A stretch of 64,000 bases of DNA from Cryptomeria japonica (GCF_030272615.1 NC_081414.1:907997009-908061008), one strand, 5' to 3'; positions 20,401 to 31,743 are shown, counted from the first letter of the stretch. Translations and numbers: made by a program. The notes: a model not told the origin generated them from the sequence alone.

Positions 20401-23400
20401 AGAAGGAGAATTACTTCCTTCAAAATACAAGTTGTTGAAACCATCCTCAGCTTGCAAGAAATTATTAATCTGCTTATCATCATTGAAGATCTGCCAATGA
20501 TCCCAATTATCAGGCACACTTGGTCTGCAGATTATCTCAATGATGTATTTATCCTGACCAAAGTCAAGATGTGGAATTAATGAAGTAGCTGAAACAGCAA
20601 GAGAATCAGCTCTATCATTGTATTCACGAGGAACAACTGAGATATTGAAAGAATCAAACTCTTCAATATTCTCCCATACCAAATTGCGATAATGCTTGAG
20701 CCTGTCATTCTTAGTCTGATATATATTTCTCACTTGACAAACAATTAATTCTGCATCGCCTTGGGCATGAAGGTTTCTGATTCCTCTTTTCAATGCAACA
20801 CTCATTCCCAACAAGAGCGACTCATATTCAGCCGTATTGTTGGTATTAGCAAATTGTAATTTGAAAGAGTAAGGGAAGATCTCTCCCTTGGGAGATATAA
20901 GAACTACACCAGCTCCGGATCCATTCGTAGCACAGCTACCATCAAATTCAAGAGTCCATACATCATTTGAACTGTTGTTTTCATTGGAATGATTAGAGCT
21001 GCCTTCCTCCAAGATGAGTGCATTGTGAAAAGAAAAGTTATCATCTTCTTCCATAGGAGAGGATGAACTTTCCTCTTGAACAGACGAAGAATGAAGCTCT
21101 TCTTGTTGAGGAGGTGATGGAATACTTTCATCAGCAACTGAAGATGCGACCTCTTCAACCATAACATATGAACTGGATGACCCACCTTCTGATGTTTGAT
21201 CCTGATCAATATCAACAAAACTTTCATTTGCCGAAAGTAATGAAATGTCAGAGCTGCTAGAAGGATAATCTTCAGCAAATTCTGAAATTTCATCAACATG
21301 GAGGTAATAATTACCAAAACCTGAAGATTCAAAAAGAATCTGAGCATGAGGGTCATTGGATTTGACAACCGTGTACTTGGTCTCTCTTTCAGGAATTAAC
21401 TTCTGCACAACACCTTTGACAGGTATTCTTGCTTCTGTCATATCCATGTTGAGTTCACCTCCAACATCTTTACAAAAATTACGGCCAAGCAACATTCCGT
21501 ATGATGCAGGAATGTCAGCCACCAAGACAGTCATCTTTATCTTATTATCCGGAAAAGCAGCAAATGCAAATTGTGCGTCCTTGATTTGTCCAATAAGGGG
21601 TACTTGCTTGTTCTCCATGGAATAACAATGACCAAAAGTTTTGGTCAAAGTCAGCCCCAAAGCTTGAGCAACTTTCGCGGGCATGACGTTATCAGAAGCA
21701 CCAGAATCCAAGACACAATTGCTTAATTGAAAACCATTGATCAACAAGGAAATGTAAAAAGGTTCTATTTTTCCCTGGGTGGTAGATGGAATGGTTACCA
21801 AATGATTAGGCAACTTCTTGGGTTCTTGTGAGATAGTGTTTTCAAGTATAGGACGAGTCTCCTTGCTTCTAACAAAATCAGCTAATCTATCAAATTGATC
21901 AGGATTAGCTTGCAAATACTCAACTTCGGACATCTGGATCTTAGTCTTCCTAGCATGGTCAATAATATCAAAGGCTTGAAATGAACCAGCTAGAAAAGGA
22001 TTAACATTGTCTGATAATGTTTTGGGGTTGGGCATATTGGGCTTGGGATCAACAGATGAAGCAAGAGGAGGACTTTTGTTACTTACTTGGTTTTTCGCTG
22101 CATCCTTTGAAATATAAGGCAGCGGTGTTCCTCTTTGAGCAATAACAACAGGTGTTTGTAAATCGCTTGCGATCTTTGCAGCTTCTTCTTGCTGGGCCAA
22201 TCGGGTCTGGGATCTTGTCGTTACAGCAAATGCTTGGCTATGAGTCCTGTCGGCAGCAACAGAGTCATCATAGTGCATGTAATGTATAGTAGAGTCGCCA
22301 GTCACTTCTTCTTCTTCTTGTTGAGGAAGAGCAACTTCATCGGACTGATAATCAAAATAAGAAGACTCATTTTGATCAGTCTCATAATAACCAACTGCTG
22401 CCTTTGAAGGAGGTGGCTCAAGCGCAAGTTTCTCCGGAGGGGGAGGCAACTTGGGTTGATTTTTGGCAGCATAACTGGCAGCAGCATTAGGATATGTCCT
22501 TCTTGGGATATCCTTGTATGGTGCGGGGTAGGAATTCTGAGACACTTGCTTCTTCAAAGCAAGAAGTTCATTTGCCAATTTCTGTACCATTGGATCGGTA
22601 GAACCAGAAAATGAACTATCCTGGTGCGAAACTCCTTTGAACCGATTAGAATCCTTCTTGATCTTACCAGCTAAGATCAAGTCGTCCTCAATTTCAGTAG
22701 CCATTGATTGAGCAACTTCTAAATCAGCAGGAGATGCTCGTCTTAAGAAGAAACTAACCTCGGGCAATTGAGTGTTGATGAAAAAACACTTGAGGTTTTC
22801 AGGAGTAGGCTTAGAATTAACGGGAATTCTATTTGCTAATTTGTTAAATTTAGCAATGAATTCACGCATGCCTTCATGCGTATCCTTCTTCATTTGTGTC
22901 AACTGGGCCAATAAGGCGTGCTCATCTTCTGCAGGCTTAAAACGTTCCTCGAACTTGTCTCTCAACGAGTTCCAGGAAACAATTGAACCAGCCGTAAGAT
23001 TGAAAAACCAGTCGGCTGCAATACCTTGAAGAGTCTCTATGAACAACCGAACAGCAACATCTTGATGTTCAACCCCAAGAACACCACATGCCATATAAAA
23101 GGACTTGACATGTTCATCTGGGTGTTGCTTTCCATCGCCATAAAATTTGGGAAGATTTTTGCGCGAACCTTGTGGAAGCGGATGAAGAGGCGGGGTTAAA
23201 GCCAAAGGCCCAAAAGCTACTCCCCATGGACCGGGAGGAGGAAGTGGAGGATTAGCCATATTAGGTAATGAAGGAATTAGTGGTTTGAAAAAGAAGGAAG
23301 AATTTTCACTTGGGATGGATTTCTTCTTCCTTGAAGGAGGATAACTTGTGGTTCGTGAAAGGGAAGATGTACTAGCGAGCAAAAAGTATCTAGCTCTTTC

Positions 23401-23517
23401 AGCAACAGATATTTCTTCTGAATGTTCACCTTTCTTCCAACGAACGTAAACACGCGAACTTTCCAGCTTAAAGAAATGAAGGAATTTCCAAGATCTTCTT
23501 TCAAAATGGTAGGACAC
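17446..23517 (-). CDS. gag-pol: M1 gag-pol polyprotein, intact, with second RNase H between protease and RT
   Basis: A single ORF of 2023 codons. The ATG at 23517 lies about 40 bp after the primer site; Met 87 (MANPPLPPPG) is an alternative start. Domains: gag about 125-235; protease about 585-690 with DSG (Asp 604); archaeal/plant-type RNase H about 852-975 with all four acids (Asp 859, Glu 897, Asp 921, Asp 971); reverse transcriptase about 1190-1370 with LDG (Asp 1254) and YLDD (1316-1319); gypsy RNase H about 1455-1545, where the first Asp is Tyr (1465) and the helix Glu is Asn (1507), so probably inactive; integrase about 1670-1890 with zinc ligands (His 1671, His 1678, Cys 1709, Cys 1712) and DDE residues Asp 1741, Asp 1802, Glu 1838. 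Ser/Glu-rich linkers flank the second RNase H. The domain order is unlike T1 and unlike the common Tat order. No stop or frameshift; apparently still competent. Confidence 0.95.
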   Translation of the reverse strand: MSYHFERRSWKFLHFFKLESSRVYVRWKKGEHSEEISVAERARYFLLASTSSLSRTTSYPPSRKKKSIPSENSSFFFKPLIPSLPNMANPPLPPPGPWGVAFGPLALTPPLHPLPQGSRKNLPKFYGDGKQHPDEHVKSFYMACGVLGVEHQDVAVRLFIETLQGIAADWFFNLTAGSIVSWNSLRDKFEERFKPAEDEHALLAQLTQMKKDTHEGMREFIAKFNKLANRIPVNSKPTPENLKCFFINTQLPEVSFFLRRASPADLEVAQSMATEIEDDLILAGKIKKDSNRFKGVSHQDSSFSGSTDPMVQKLANELLALKKQVSQNSYPAPYKDIPRRTYPNAAASYAAKNQPKLPPPPEKLALEPPPSKAAVGYYETDQNESSYFDYQSDEVALPQQEEEEVTGDSTIHYMHYDDSVAADRTHSQAFAVTTRSQTRLAQQEEAAKIASDLQTPVVIAQRGTPLPYISKDAAKNQVSNKSPPLASSVDPKPNMPNPKTLSDNVNPFLAGSFQAFDIIDHARKTKIQMSEVEYLQANPDQFDRLADFVRSKETRPILENTISQEPKKLPNHLVTIPSTTQGKIEPFYISLLINGFQLSNCVLDSGASDNVMPAKVAQALGLTLTKTFGHCYSMENKQVPLIGQIKDAQFAFAAFPDNKIKMTVLVADIPASYGMLLGRNFCKDVGGELNMDMTEARIPVKGVVQKLIPERETKYTVVKSNDPHAQILFESSGFGNYYLHVDEISEFAEDYPSSSSDISLLSANESFVDIDQDQTSEGGSSSSYVMVEEVASSVADESIPSPPQQEELHSSSVQEESSSSPMEEDDNFSFHNALILEEGSSNHSNENNSSNDVWTLEFDGSCATNGSGAGVVLISPKGEIFPYSFKLQFANTNNTAEYESLLLGMSVALKRGIRNLHAQGDAELIVCQVRNIYQTKNDRLKHYRNLVWENIEEFDSFNISVVPREYNDRADSLAVSATSLIPHLDFGQDKYIIEIICRPSVPDNWDHWQIFNDDKQINNFLQAEDGFNNLYFEGSNSPSSSSSGPVPDTSSESDENILQLKGNKIPKGLVSLEKLFDQHDRYIKRRQQEGTDSLMGYEKYNIGSDGDPKFVNIGNNCTLEERNQFIQLLCQYHDVLAYSYDDLKSFQPKEVQHDIPLKLGAEPFRQKQRQYNPKISGTILSEVQKMLDARIIFPIHHSTWLANIVPVRKKNGEIRICVDFRNLNQLSLKDNYPLPIMDQVLQTVTSSEMLSMLDGFSGYNQIEFSEPDQHKTAFTTPWGTFAYRRMPFGLINAGATFQGAMDLAFHGIVGRYIVVYLDDLTIFSKDRENHLFHLQDVLERCRKHGVSLNPKKSVFGVTEGKLLGHIVSKEGIKVDPERVKSIQNLPLPSNKTAVHSFFGKVNFLRRFIPDFAEKTRHIVDMMKGKSSFHWNSEGRAAFNEIKDAIAHAPVLVCPNYTKEFIMYSYASEHTLSAILMQKNSEGIESPIAFMSCPLKSHELKYSSFEKNAYAVVKAVKNFRFYILNSHTVVLVPDTSVKSILTQQDFGTKRGNWIAKIQEYDLEIKPTKLVRGRGLCQLMAEGIPEERELNDSEDLPKVLFVSTTDEWYSNIAFFLTYGECPQHLTFKEKRSIKLKAANFVLWDAGLYKKAIDGTFLRCVDKAQQTKLLESFHDKACGGHFSAPVTAHKILRAKYYWPTLFQDAFRWVRKCVHCQQFVGKPKLAALPLKAVIVEEPFRQWGIDFIGVINPSSSAGHSYVLTATDYFTQWVEAIPVKNATSEVVCRFLKENIISRFGVPFKIVTDNAATFSSSEISQFCFEYNILLTHSSDYYPQGNGQAESSNKNLITIIRKLVEENQRSWHKALFDALWADRITPKRAIGMSPFQLLYGINAEIPITLELPALKLSKAIEDQTYEDALDKRIMYLSQLEEQRTQVVDRIAQHQLQVKILFDKKAKQKGFQVGDRVLLWDKRREPKGLHGKFDSLWRGPFTIHRIAGEDSFILSYHDGTPFVLPYNGQHLKHYFE

Positions 23518-23559
23518 TAGTCTTCAAACGAAAGCGTGAGGCTCCCGAATGCGTCCGTG

Positions 23560-23577
23560 TCCCCAGCAGAGTCGCCA
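23560..23577 (-). other. M1 primer-binding site (tRNA-Arg type)
   Basis: TGGCGACTCTGCTGGGGA on the - strand, seven bases after the end of the 5' LTR. This is the primer site I know from Ogre/Tat elements, usually assigned to tRNA-Arg. It fixes the orientation of the element and the right LTR as the 5' LTR. Confidence 0.88.
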
Positions 23578-24379
23578 AAAAAACTGTTGGTTGAAAATTT
23601 TGTACACTTGGGGAAATATACAAAATTGTGGTTTCAACCACAGCACACGAGTAAAAACTCTCCTAATTAAGGGAAGGCTCCCCCTATCTAACTACAACTT
23701 GGAAAATAAAATGGGATGGGACAGCAATCTTTCTTCTTTTTTCAAGAAAGACAATATCCTTTTCTCTTCACAGAAAAGGATAGCGATTGAATAACAGCAG
23801 TAACCACTTTAAAGTGAAATAAGAGAAAGGAAATGAAATTTCCTGAAAGCGCAAAGACTTCCGTCACTTCCTTCGGGACGGGACAGCAATATCAAGCTCA
23901 AAGACTTGACTATTGGAAGTCCTATCTACCCTTTGCTATACTAAATTTTACAACGAATAAAAGATAACAGCTCAAAGACTGGAATAATCTATTCTTTTAA
24001 CACAAAGACAAGAACTAATGCAAGCTCAAAGACTTGCTGCTATTTCTTATCAAACAGTAATTTTCCTCAAGAATAGACGCAAGCTCAAAGACTTGCTGCT
24101 CCTTCTAGAGATTTTTCCTATTTTAATTAATCTTCTCTACTTGCAGCTCAAAGACTTCAAATCAGATTGGACTAAGCTCCTTTAGAAACACTTTGCATAG
24201 AAGAAATAAAAGATTCAAACCCAAACATGTAGCTCAAAGACTCAAAACTTGAGTAATCCTTCTTTATTATTCTTCAAAAACTTTCAATCCACATACATAA
24301 GCTCAAAGACTTCTTGCTGTAAATTTGGCAGAGTTTTTGCTTGCTTTCCAAAAGATATATTTACAATGGACCTCTCAAG

Positions 24380-24387
24380 TATTTATA
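24380..24387 (-). promoter_or_regulatory. TATA box of M1 5' LTR
   Basis: Same TATAAATA as at 11404. As this is the 5' LTR, this is the promoter expected to drive gag-pol, with a transcribed leader of about 0.8 kb before the primer-binding site. Confidence 0.65.
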
Positions 24388-24696
24388 GAAGAGGAGCCTT
24401 GAGAAAAAGGTGGGAGGATCCTAACTAACTTGAGAGATTCTCTTAACCACCAAGACTCCTTCAATAAATAACTGAGACTTCATTAATTAACTAAGAGTTA
24501 CTCTAACTAACTAAGACTTATTCCAACTACAGTCCTAATCGGACATAACTTGTAGTTGCCTTACATGTAATTACAAAAGTACAAGTAATGTGTAACTTGT
24601 ATTTTACAAAAATTACTTTTACATGTAACTTGTCAAAACGAAATTACAACTAAAGATTACGAAAGAGAGAAAATTCAACTAAGTGTTGAAAAACAC

Positions 24697-26418
24697 TTAG
24701 GTTGCCTTTTGTGAAGACATGAATCCTTGAAATTTCCGGATGCTCGCTTGTAGTTCCTCGGGATTCGGTTCATGAGTGTTCTTAGCAACTACCATAGTCT
24801 TCACAATAGTGTCGTGACAGCGGAGGAGCGCGGAATTGTCTCTATCCAGGATGGACTGGATTTCATGCAAAAAGGCTTGATGTTTCATCAATGCTTGAAT
24901 TGAAACTGCCGAGAATTGTTCACTCCTCCATTCACCATGAATCCTCATCTGTAAGTCCGCAAGAACTTCTTCTTCTGGAATTAGCTCTCCATCCTGACTT
25001 ACTATATTGCAAGAGGCCCTTTCACAATGTGAGACAATACCTTGATAAACTTCATTCCGGAATCTCCTTGCATCACTGATCTCTTCGATGAGGGACTTAA
25101 GAACAAGGGTTTTGTTTTCCATGAGTTCCTCAAATTCCAAGTACATGACCCTGGAAGAGATGATGGTGTGCTCCTGCAAAATACTCAGCTGTTGTTGGGG
25201 CATGGTACGCTAGATTGCCAGACTTTTCTCAACACTTTCCAGATTCTTTTTGAAAGTGTTAGAAGTCTGATCCAATTTCTCCTCAATGGTTTCCAGCTTA
25301 GACATTATTTGAAAAATGTCTTTTATCACTTGCACGCATTGATCATGAAGGTGATCAATCCAGGAATCCAGTGCTTGTACTTTTTGAGCAGCCCTTTCTA
25401 CTCCACGAATCGATTCTTGGGAACCGGAAGAACCTATGGAGTTACTCCCTTCAGCAGCAGGTTTTGTGATTTTATTGATGGCTGCCATGAGCTGTCGGTT
25501 TTCTTCTTCTAGCTTGTCTTTCTTTGCAAGAAGATCGTCACACCTTTGCACTAGTGAAGCAACAGAAAACTGAGCATCATGTTTAATGACTTCATGTGTT
25601 TGCTTGCCCAATTCTACCCTTGTAACCTTATAATCAGCAGCTGACATTTCATCAAGTGGTTTATCTGCAATAGGTTCCACAATTTCAGCTACTTTCATCT
25701 TGTTGCTATCAACAGTTACCCTGGAAATAGTCTTCGCCTTCTTAGCAACTTTGGATCTGGACTGTTTGAGTTGCTGGTAGTCGAAGGCATCAGGTGAGAT
25801 CTCTTGCTTCTTTCTTTTCGGGGTGAAAGAACTAAGCCATGGAGGCAAAGTCATCAACTCACTTCCTGTAACAGCTGTAGGCAAAGGAGAAGCAGTTTCT
25901 GTTTGAATCACTGTGGTCACCCTGGGAGGAATATCTGTTTGAATAGCGACTATGTTTTGCTCAGTTACCAACGGACATGAAGATTGCCTCATGAATTCTT
26001 CAAAACCAGAAGTGGAAGTATCAATTTCTGATAACTGAATGCAAGTGGGATTATCTTCAGGAACTTCCAACACACATTCTCGTTGTTGCTCAGGAGAAGG
26101 CCCGTATGCTGAAATGGGAACTGCGTTCTGAGGAGACTCATCAATGAGCAAATCAGGAGGAGAAAGAGGCGTCTCAATAGAAACTGGAGGAATGACCTCA
26201 TGAGGCGTGTCTGAAACTGGAGACTTAGGCGCATCATCAGATTGCTGCCCCTCTTCTGGATTATCCAGATCGATCACCCGAACATGGAACCGTGATTTCT
26301 CCTTCCCATGAGTAGTTGTCTCCTCAGGAGGAAGCACTACTGCACGACTAACTCGTAACTTGATCCTTGTGCTTGAAGATGAAGCACCCTCCTTATTATC
26401 AATCTGAATCTCAGACTT
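24697..26418 (-). pseudogene. M1 U3 gene, downstream half, right LTR copy (extra stop)
   Basis: Second copy of 11721-13442. Identical in layout, but a TAG at 25210-25212 replaces a Trp codon, leaving 375 plus 168 codons. Whatever the protein does, this copy would be cut inside the second coiled coil. For U3 genes read from genomic RNA, the 3' LTR (left) copy is the one that matters. Confidence 0.7.
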
Positions 26419-28314
26419 TCATCCAAGAGGCCCTGTAGAATCATCTTCTTTACCAACCTTGATTTTGATAAGTCTAACAGCATTGCTTTTCAACCATGCG
26501 TTAGTGTTGGCCAAGATAGGCTGAAATCTGTCAAGAATGGAGACGCAATCTTTATGTGACCATTGGATCAAAGGAAGTGGAGCTTCCTCAACCCTCCGTG
26601 AAGTGTATTCAGGATCAAGTATATGCCCATCATCAATCATCCCTTGTGGGATATCTGCCAAGTTCAAGTCAACAATTTGCTCAACAGTGAGCCTGCAGTA
26701 ATCCATCTTCAGGACTTCAGCTTCTGTGCGGAGATCTGCCCAGATGTCTTCAATGCGATGAACATGTACAAAGGATTTTTTGATCTTTTCCTTCATACCT
26801 CTATAATCAAAATCAGCTCTAGGTTTGAACCTCTTAAGCTTGATTTCCTGCAATTCAACCTCCATGGCCTTAGCCTTCACAGATGTGACAAGGGAGTATC
26901 GACCAATTTTCAACGGATTTGTGCTGGAGATCCCCATTCCAACCTTGTGTCTAGCAGACTGAAGAGTATGAACAGCCATAATTTGTCTACCCAACTCCAT
27001 AAGAATTATCCTATCGGCCGGGTATCTTGGTAGCATGTATGGTTGTCCATCATAGCACCCAATCCTCATGTAGGTGAAGGTGGGAAATTGCAGGAATAAG
27101 CACCCATACTCAGATACCTTGACCCATGCCTCATCTGATACTCGCTTATTTCTGAGATCCATGTCAAACTGACACATAAAATATCCAAAGAATGCGTCTT
27201 GGACTCTTCTAAAATGTAGTCTGCTAGGTTTCAAAGGCAGCTGGTCATAATATTCCCAAACTGGTATGAGAGAGCGATCACCCTTGGTAGAAAGACCTGG
27301 AAAGTGTCTAAGTGATGCTGCTAAATATACCAAATAAGAATTCATAAAGAAGGTCATAGTGGTAGGAACCGCTGCAAGTTGTTCGCACAAAGCATCGCTG
27401 ATGATTTCACCCCATGAAATGTGATGCGACTGCCGTATGAACATGATGAATTGATACATCCATGGCTCAAAGACATTAGAGTGCTCAAGGCCTAACATTC
27501 TGCTGAGAAGAGTGATGGTGTCTCCTATCTCCCACTTGAAATCACAACGGTACAACTTTGCCCATCTTGAGAAGGAAGGACGTGGCTCATGAATTCACCT
27601 ATTGATGTGGCGCTTGCAATCTTTTTCTCTTTTCACATAATACTCTGCTGCACTTTCTTTGGTGATTTCCATGTAAACAGGTGCAGGAGGTATTTTGAAG
27701 ACCTTCTCGATTGTATCCGCATCAAGATGAATTATGGCTTCACCATCATCATTTTTTATGACTCTTGACTCTTTGTCAAAATGATGGGCGCATGCAAGAA
27801 CAAATTCAGGTTCTAGGGCAGCCACTGGGAAAGAAGACGCATGATGGATATGGCTGTCCAACAGCCACTGCAAGTTGTTATCCTGTGGATCTTCTACCCT
27901 GTGAATGAATTCTGCCATATCAACATGCCCTATTTCTGTGTCCCTGATGTGATCCAATGGCGAGGAGACCTGGGAAGGTGTAACCTCATTCTGGTATTTA
28001 TCATATTTGTATTTCATTTTCTTTGGAGTTGGCGATGCCGGCAAATCTGACATTAATTGCGAACCTGGAATGCTGTGATGAAGACTTAAAAGGGTTAAGG
28101 CCACATCATAATCAGCTGCAAATATCATTCTTTCTTTTTTCAAATGGGTAAAACTTCGATCTCTGAATTTCACGGTTTTGTGAGAAGAAGAGAGAAGACA
28201 TGTAGAAATGGGAAAATCTTGACTTTGACCAATTTCGGATCTTGGGGGAATTTTCGCAAGTATACAAGTTGGAAAGTACATACATGCAATTGGGATTTTA
28301 AAACCCGAATACAA
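26419..28314 (-). pseudogene. M1 U3 gene, upstream half, right LTR copy (extra stop)
   Basis: Second copy of 13443-15338. A TGA at 27595-27597 replaces the Trp codon in the INRWIHEP segment, splitting it into 239 and 378 codons. A few missense changes are also visible (for example Ser to Pro in the FESWMYQF segment and Arg to His in the IIRLDADT segment). The UGA between the halves (26419-26421) is the same as in the left LTR. Confidence 0.75.
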
Positions 28315-30239
28315 GTATACTTGTAAATTGGAAAATGGAGAAACGGATGAAAAATGGGATTTTGACTTGCGGGAAATGATGGGAATGGAAAGTACGGATA
28401 TGGGGAACGTGAATGAATAGAAACGGGAATATCCGGGAAAGTCATTTTAATGAAAATGGGAAGATCTTTTCAACATGTAATCCGGTATTTAAAACACGAA
28501 TTTGCAAGAGAGAGGTATTTCACATTTTTCAAGCTTGGAAATTTAACCAAAAATGATTAAATTTCTCAACCGTAAGGGAAGAACAACAATTTCCAGCGAA
28601 CTTGTAATCGAGATTAAAAATCCCGAATACTAGCTAAGATGGAATTTTGAGAAGAATAATGCAATTTAACAATTGCATTTCAAAGGGAAGATTTGTTTCA
28701 TGAAAACCAATTTTAAGGGAAGAACAACACATGTGAAGAATGCAATTAATAACAAAAAAATGAAGAAAACATGAAAATAAAAAGAAGAGAAGAAAGGAAG
28801 AACATACCTTGATTGGAAAATCAAAATGCTTCTCCAACAATGCAATACTTCTTGAGATGAGGAAGCAAAACTGAACTTTTAAACCCTTATCACGTTTTTG
28901 TGAAAATGCCCCCAAAAATGGTAGCAATCTTAAACTTGCAAGAGTAAAATGCCAATGAAAGTGTTCATTTCAAGTTTGTTGCAGCAAAACGATCAAGGTA
29001 TTTGCTAAAGCAATAATACCAAAGGTGTTTGAAGAGATATCAATGCCAAAAAACGCACCCAAGAGAGTCACGTTTTTGTGAAAAAACGTGGCATTCATTA
29101 CACATTCAATGCACCATTAAATGGTGCAAACCTGCTCTTACCCTCCACGCCTTAGGAAGAAAGGCCAAAACGATTTAGGAGTGTGGGCAACATTGAAGAT
29201 TTAACCGCTCAAATCGTGGCATTCATGAGGCACGTTAAAAAAAAAACGCAGTTGCTGTTTCTTAGGGTAAAAACCAGCGGATTTGTCTTTGAAATGGCAT
29301 GATAGATGTCAAAAAATGCAAGAAGATCGGATGCAAGCTCAAAACGCCCCCATCATCCAACGATTCATCCACGAATTTCGCCTTGAAAAAGTCCAAAATC
29401 GCTTCATTCTTGCATTTCGGGTTTTGAAAAATGAATGACAAGTTCGATTTTCTTCAAAAGGAAGCAAATCGGGTTTTAAACATAAAATAACATGTTTGAT
29501 TTTCTTCAAAAGGAAGCAAATCGGGTTTTAAACATAAAATGACAAGTTCGATTTTCTCCTTTTTCCTCATTAAGCCAAAATCGGGTTTTTTTGGACAAAT
29601 GACAAGTTTAAAAATTGTCAAAAATGAACTTTATGTTAAAATCGGGTTTTAAAAGACAAACTGCAAGTTTAAAAATACTTGTAAGGGGGAAATAAAATCC
29701 CTACAACAAGTATTAAACACTTGTACACATGTAATGGGGATTTAAAATCCCTATTACATGTAAAACCCATTAAAGTAGGGGTTTTTTGGACAAACTGCAA
29801 GTTTACTTGCAGTTGAGCTAAAAAACCCCTATTTTAACTAAAAATGACCAAAAAACAACAAAAAGATAAAAACATTAAATGGGAAACTTAAAATAAATTA
29901 CAAGTGACATATTTGAAATAAAAAATGCACATGTAAGTGATCAAAAATTCCCCTACAAAGACCACAACAATGAATATCATTAAAACTTGCATTTTGAAGA
30001 AAATTCTCCACCTGCAGTCTGGGTTTTAAAACCCGAAATTGAAGGAAAGGCATGGCAAACGAACCCAGAATTGGACGAAATTTGAAACTTAGTTCGAGAA
30101 TGGACTAAGGATTAAGCTAGTCCAAGGATTAGTCAAAATTTCGCCTCGGGAAGCGTGCCATAGAGTAATAATTTTCATTTTTCATAAAAAATTCCATCGT
30201 AGTGGTCCTTCATTTTTGGAAACAAAAATGAGGACAACA

Positions 30240-30244
30240 AGGAG
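30240..30244. repeat. Target-site duplication of M1, right copy (AGGAG)
   Basis: AGGAG directly after the CA end of the right LTR, matching 10604-10608. Confidence 0.92.
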
Positions 30245-31506
30245 ATAATCCTTGTCTGTTCCGCAAGCAATACTCAGGTCAACTTGATCCATTATATCAA
30301 GTTGCTTGTATTAACTTGCTATATAAAATCCATGAAAGGAATACTCAGGTCATCTTGAATCTTTATGTCAAGTTGCTTGTATTTTCTTAAAACATTTTAA
30401 AGCTCAATGATAAAAAATAAAGCACCATGGATCGTCATTCCATCTCATCTGTATATATTGCATTTCGTTGCATTCCATCCATCCATACATTCATAAATAG
30501 CTGCATATCATTCATACATAGTTATGACAATGGATACTCTATTTTCCTCTTCTTCCATAGGAATGTAATAGGTCCTCCATTTCTTCTATTTAACATTGAA
30601 CCCCCCCCTCACCCTCCCCATCTTGATAATCGGCATCACATACCCTACATCGTTTCTCAATCAACCCACTCAAGCCACGTTCATCACCATCCATCTCTAA
30701 ATAGGAGGGATTGTGTTTCCTATCCTAAGTCATCCAATAAGTCAAGAAAGTTACTCTATCTGCATAGGTACATCAACTCATGCACACCTAGACTATCAAC
30801 AGATACTCTGATCAAGTATCTTCAGGTCTCAATAGGTAATCGATTATGGCAAACCTAGACTACAATAGGCATTTATCATAATGACCTAGTCTCAACGCGG
30901 CTGCCATGATTCCCCACAACCATCCATCACACGCACACACTATCAATTGATCAACCAATCAAACACAATCCAACAGACAATTACATCAATTGTCTACGTC
31001 TTAACGAGTGTTTTGCTTCATATACCTTGACTTCATCGGGCAATTACATCAATTGTCTAAGTCACATCAGGTCACTTTGATTCACTTACTCAAACTTTAT
31101 CATGTCCAAGCGACCAACTGACATCAACTGTCACGCTTTGACTTGACTAGGGCAATTAAACCGATTGCACTAGATTGTCCAACCAATTTTGATCAATTGT
31201 ATAGCATCAATCCAAACCCCACACTACATCTACTATGTATCTCTTGCATGACCTCAGGGTACTCGTTGGCTTGTTGTTTCTTCATAGTCACTCCATTTTC
31301 TCCCATTCTTTCATCATTAGTTCTAATTTCTTCTATTCTACCTCCCCTCCACTTTTCATTCTTTTTCGAGAGATCGCCCGATTTTTCAAAAAAAAATTCA
31401 GCCCATCTCTCAAGGGGGCATACCACCCATTAAATTTACATTTTATGGGGCATTTCTACACACCTATTTTCTTTCTTTGAAACGATGCGATAAACCACAC
31501 CGTCTC
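30245..31506 (+). other. T1 3' untranslated part, right half
   Basis: Resumes T1 after M1. Contains two diverged copies of a TACTCAGGTCA(A/T)CTTGA segment (about 30269 and 30341), then non-coding DNA. The 143-codon frame at 30427-30858 and frames at 31143-31480 have no domain and are rich in His/Ser/Ile codons typical of chance frames; I see no gene here. Confidence 0.5.
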
Positions 31507-31519
31507 AAAGAGGGGCAAA
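31507..31519 (+). other. T1 polypurine tract
   Basis: AAAGAGGGGCAAA immediately before TGTAGTCAC. A purine run at this place primes plus-strand DNA synthesis in LTR elements and marks the start of the 3' LTR. Confidence 0.7.
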
Positions 31520-31743
31520 TGTAGTCACATAAATCTGTCCACTTAATTAAATGAATACTTAGTATTTATTTGATTATTTAACCATCAATTAATAATTAAT
31601 TAAATTAATATTTAATTAATTCATCTTAACCCTTTTCTCCTATTAATTAAATAAATTATTCAATTTATTTGATTTAATTCACTTAACCAAATTCAGACCA
31701 TTAATTAAATAAATAAATCATATTTATTTAATTAAATATTCTC

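Larger units (their letters stand above)
10609..30239 (-). mobile_element. M1: complete Ty3/gypsy retrotransposon with 6.65-kb gene-carrying LTRs
   Basis: A full element on the - strand, 19.6 kb, flanked by AGGAG on both sides. The 5' LTR is the right copy (23585-30239), the 3' LTR the left copy (10609-17262); both start TG and end CA. In element order: 5' LTR, primer-binding site (23560-23577), one 2023-aa gag-pol ORF (23517 down to 17446), a short 3' part, 3' LTR. The LTRs exceed the internal region (6.3 kb) in length. They agree except at about 25-30 positions that I noticed by eye, so the insertion is recent compared with its neighbours. The intact polyprotein makes it the only candidate for an autonomous element in the window. 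Confidence 0.95.
23585..30239 (-). repeat. M1 5' LTR (right copy)
   Basis: 6655 bp, partner of 10609-17262 with an offset of 12976-12977. Differences seen by eye are mostly transitions and a few single-base indels in homopolymer runs. Two of them turn Trp codons of the U3 gene into stops (27595-27597 and 25210-25212), so only the left LTR keeps both halves open. Confidence 0.95.

Noticed and set aside
10609-30239. A genomic segmental duplication rather than LTRs
   Set aside because: The repeats have TG/CA ends, a 5-bp target duplication outside, and a primer site and gag-pol between them, so they are LTRs.
30427-31480. Small frames in the T1 3' part
   Set aside because: No domain, biased towards His/Ser/Ile, non-coding appearance.
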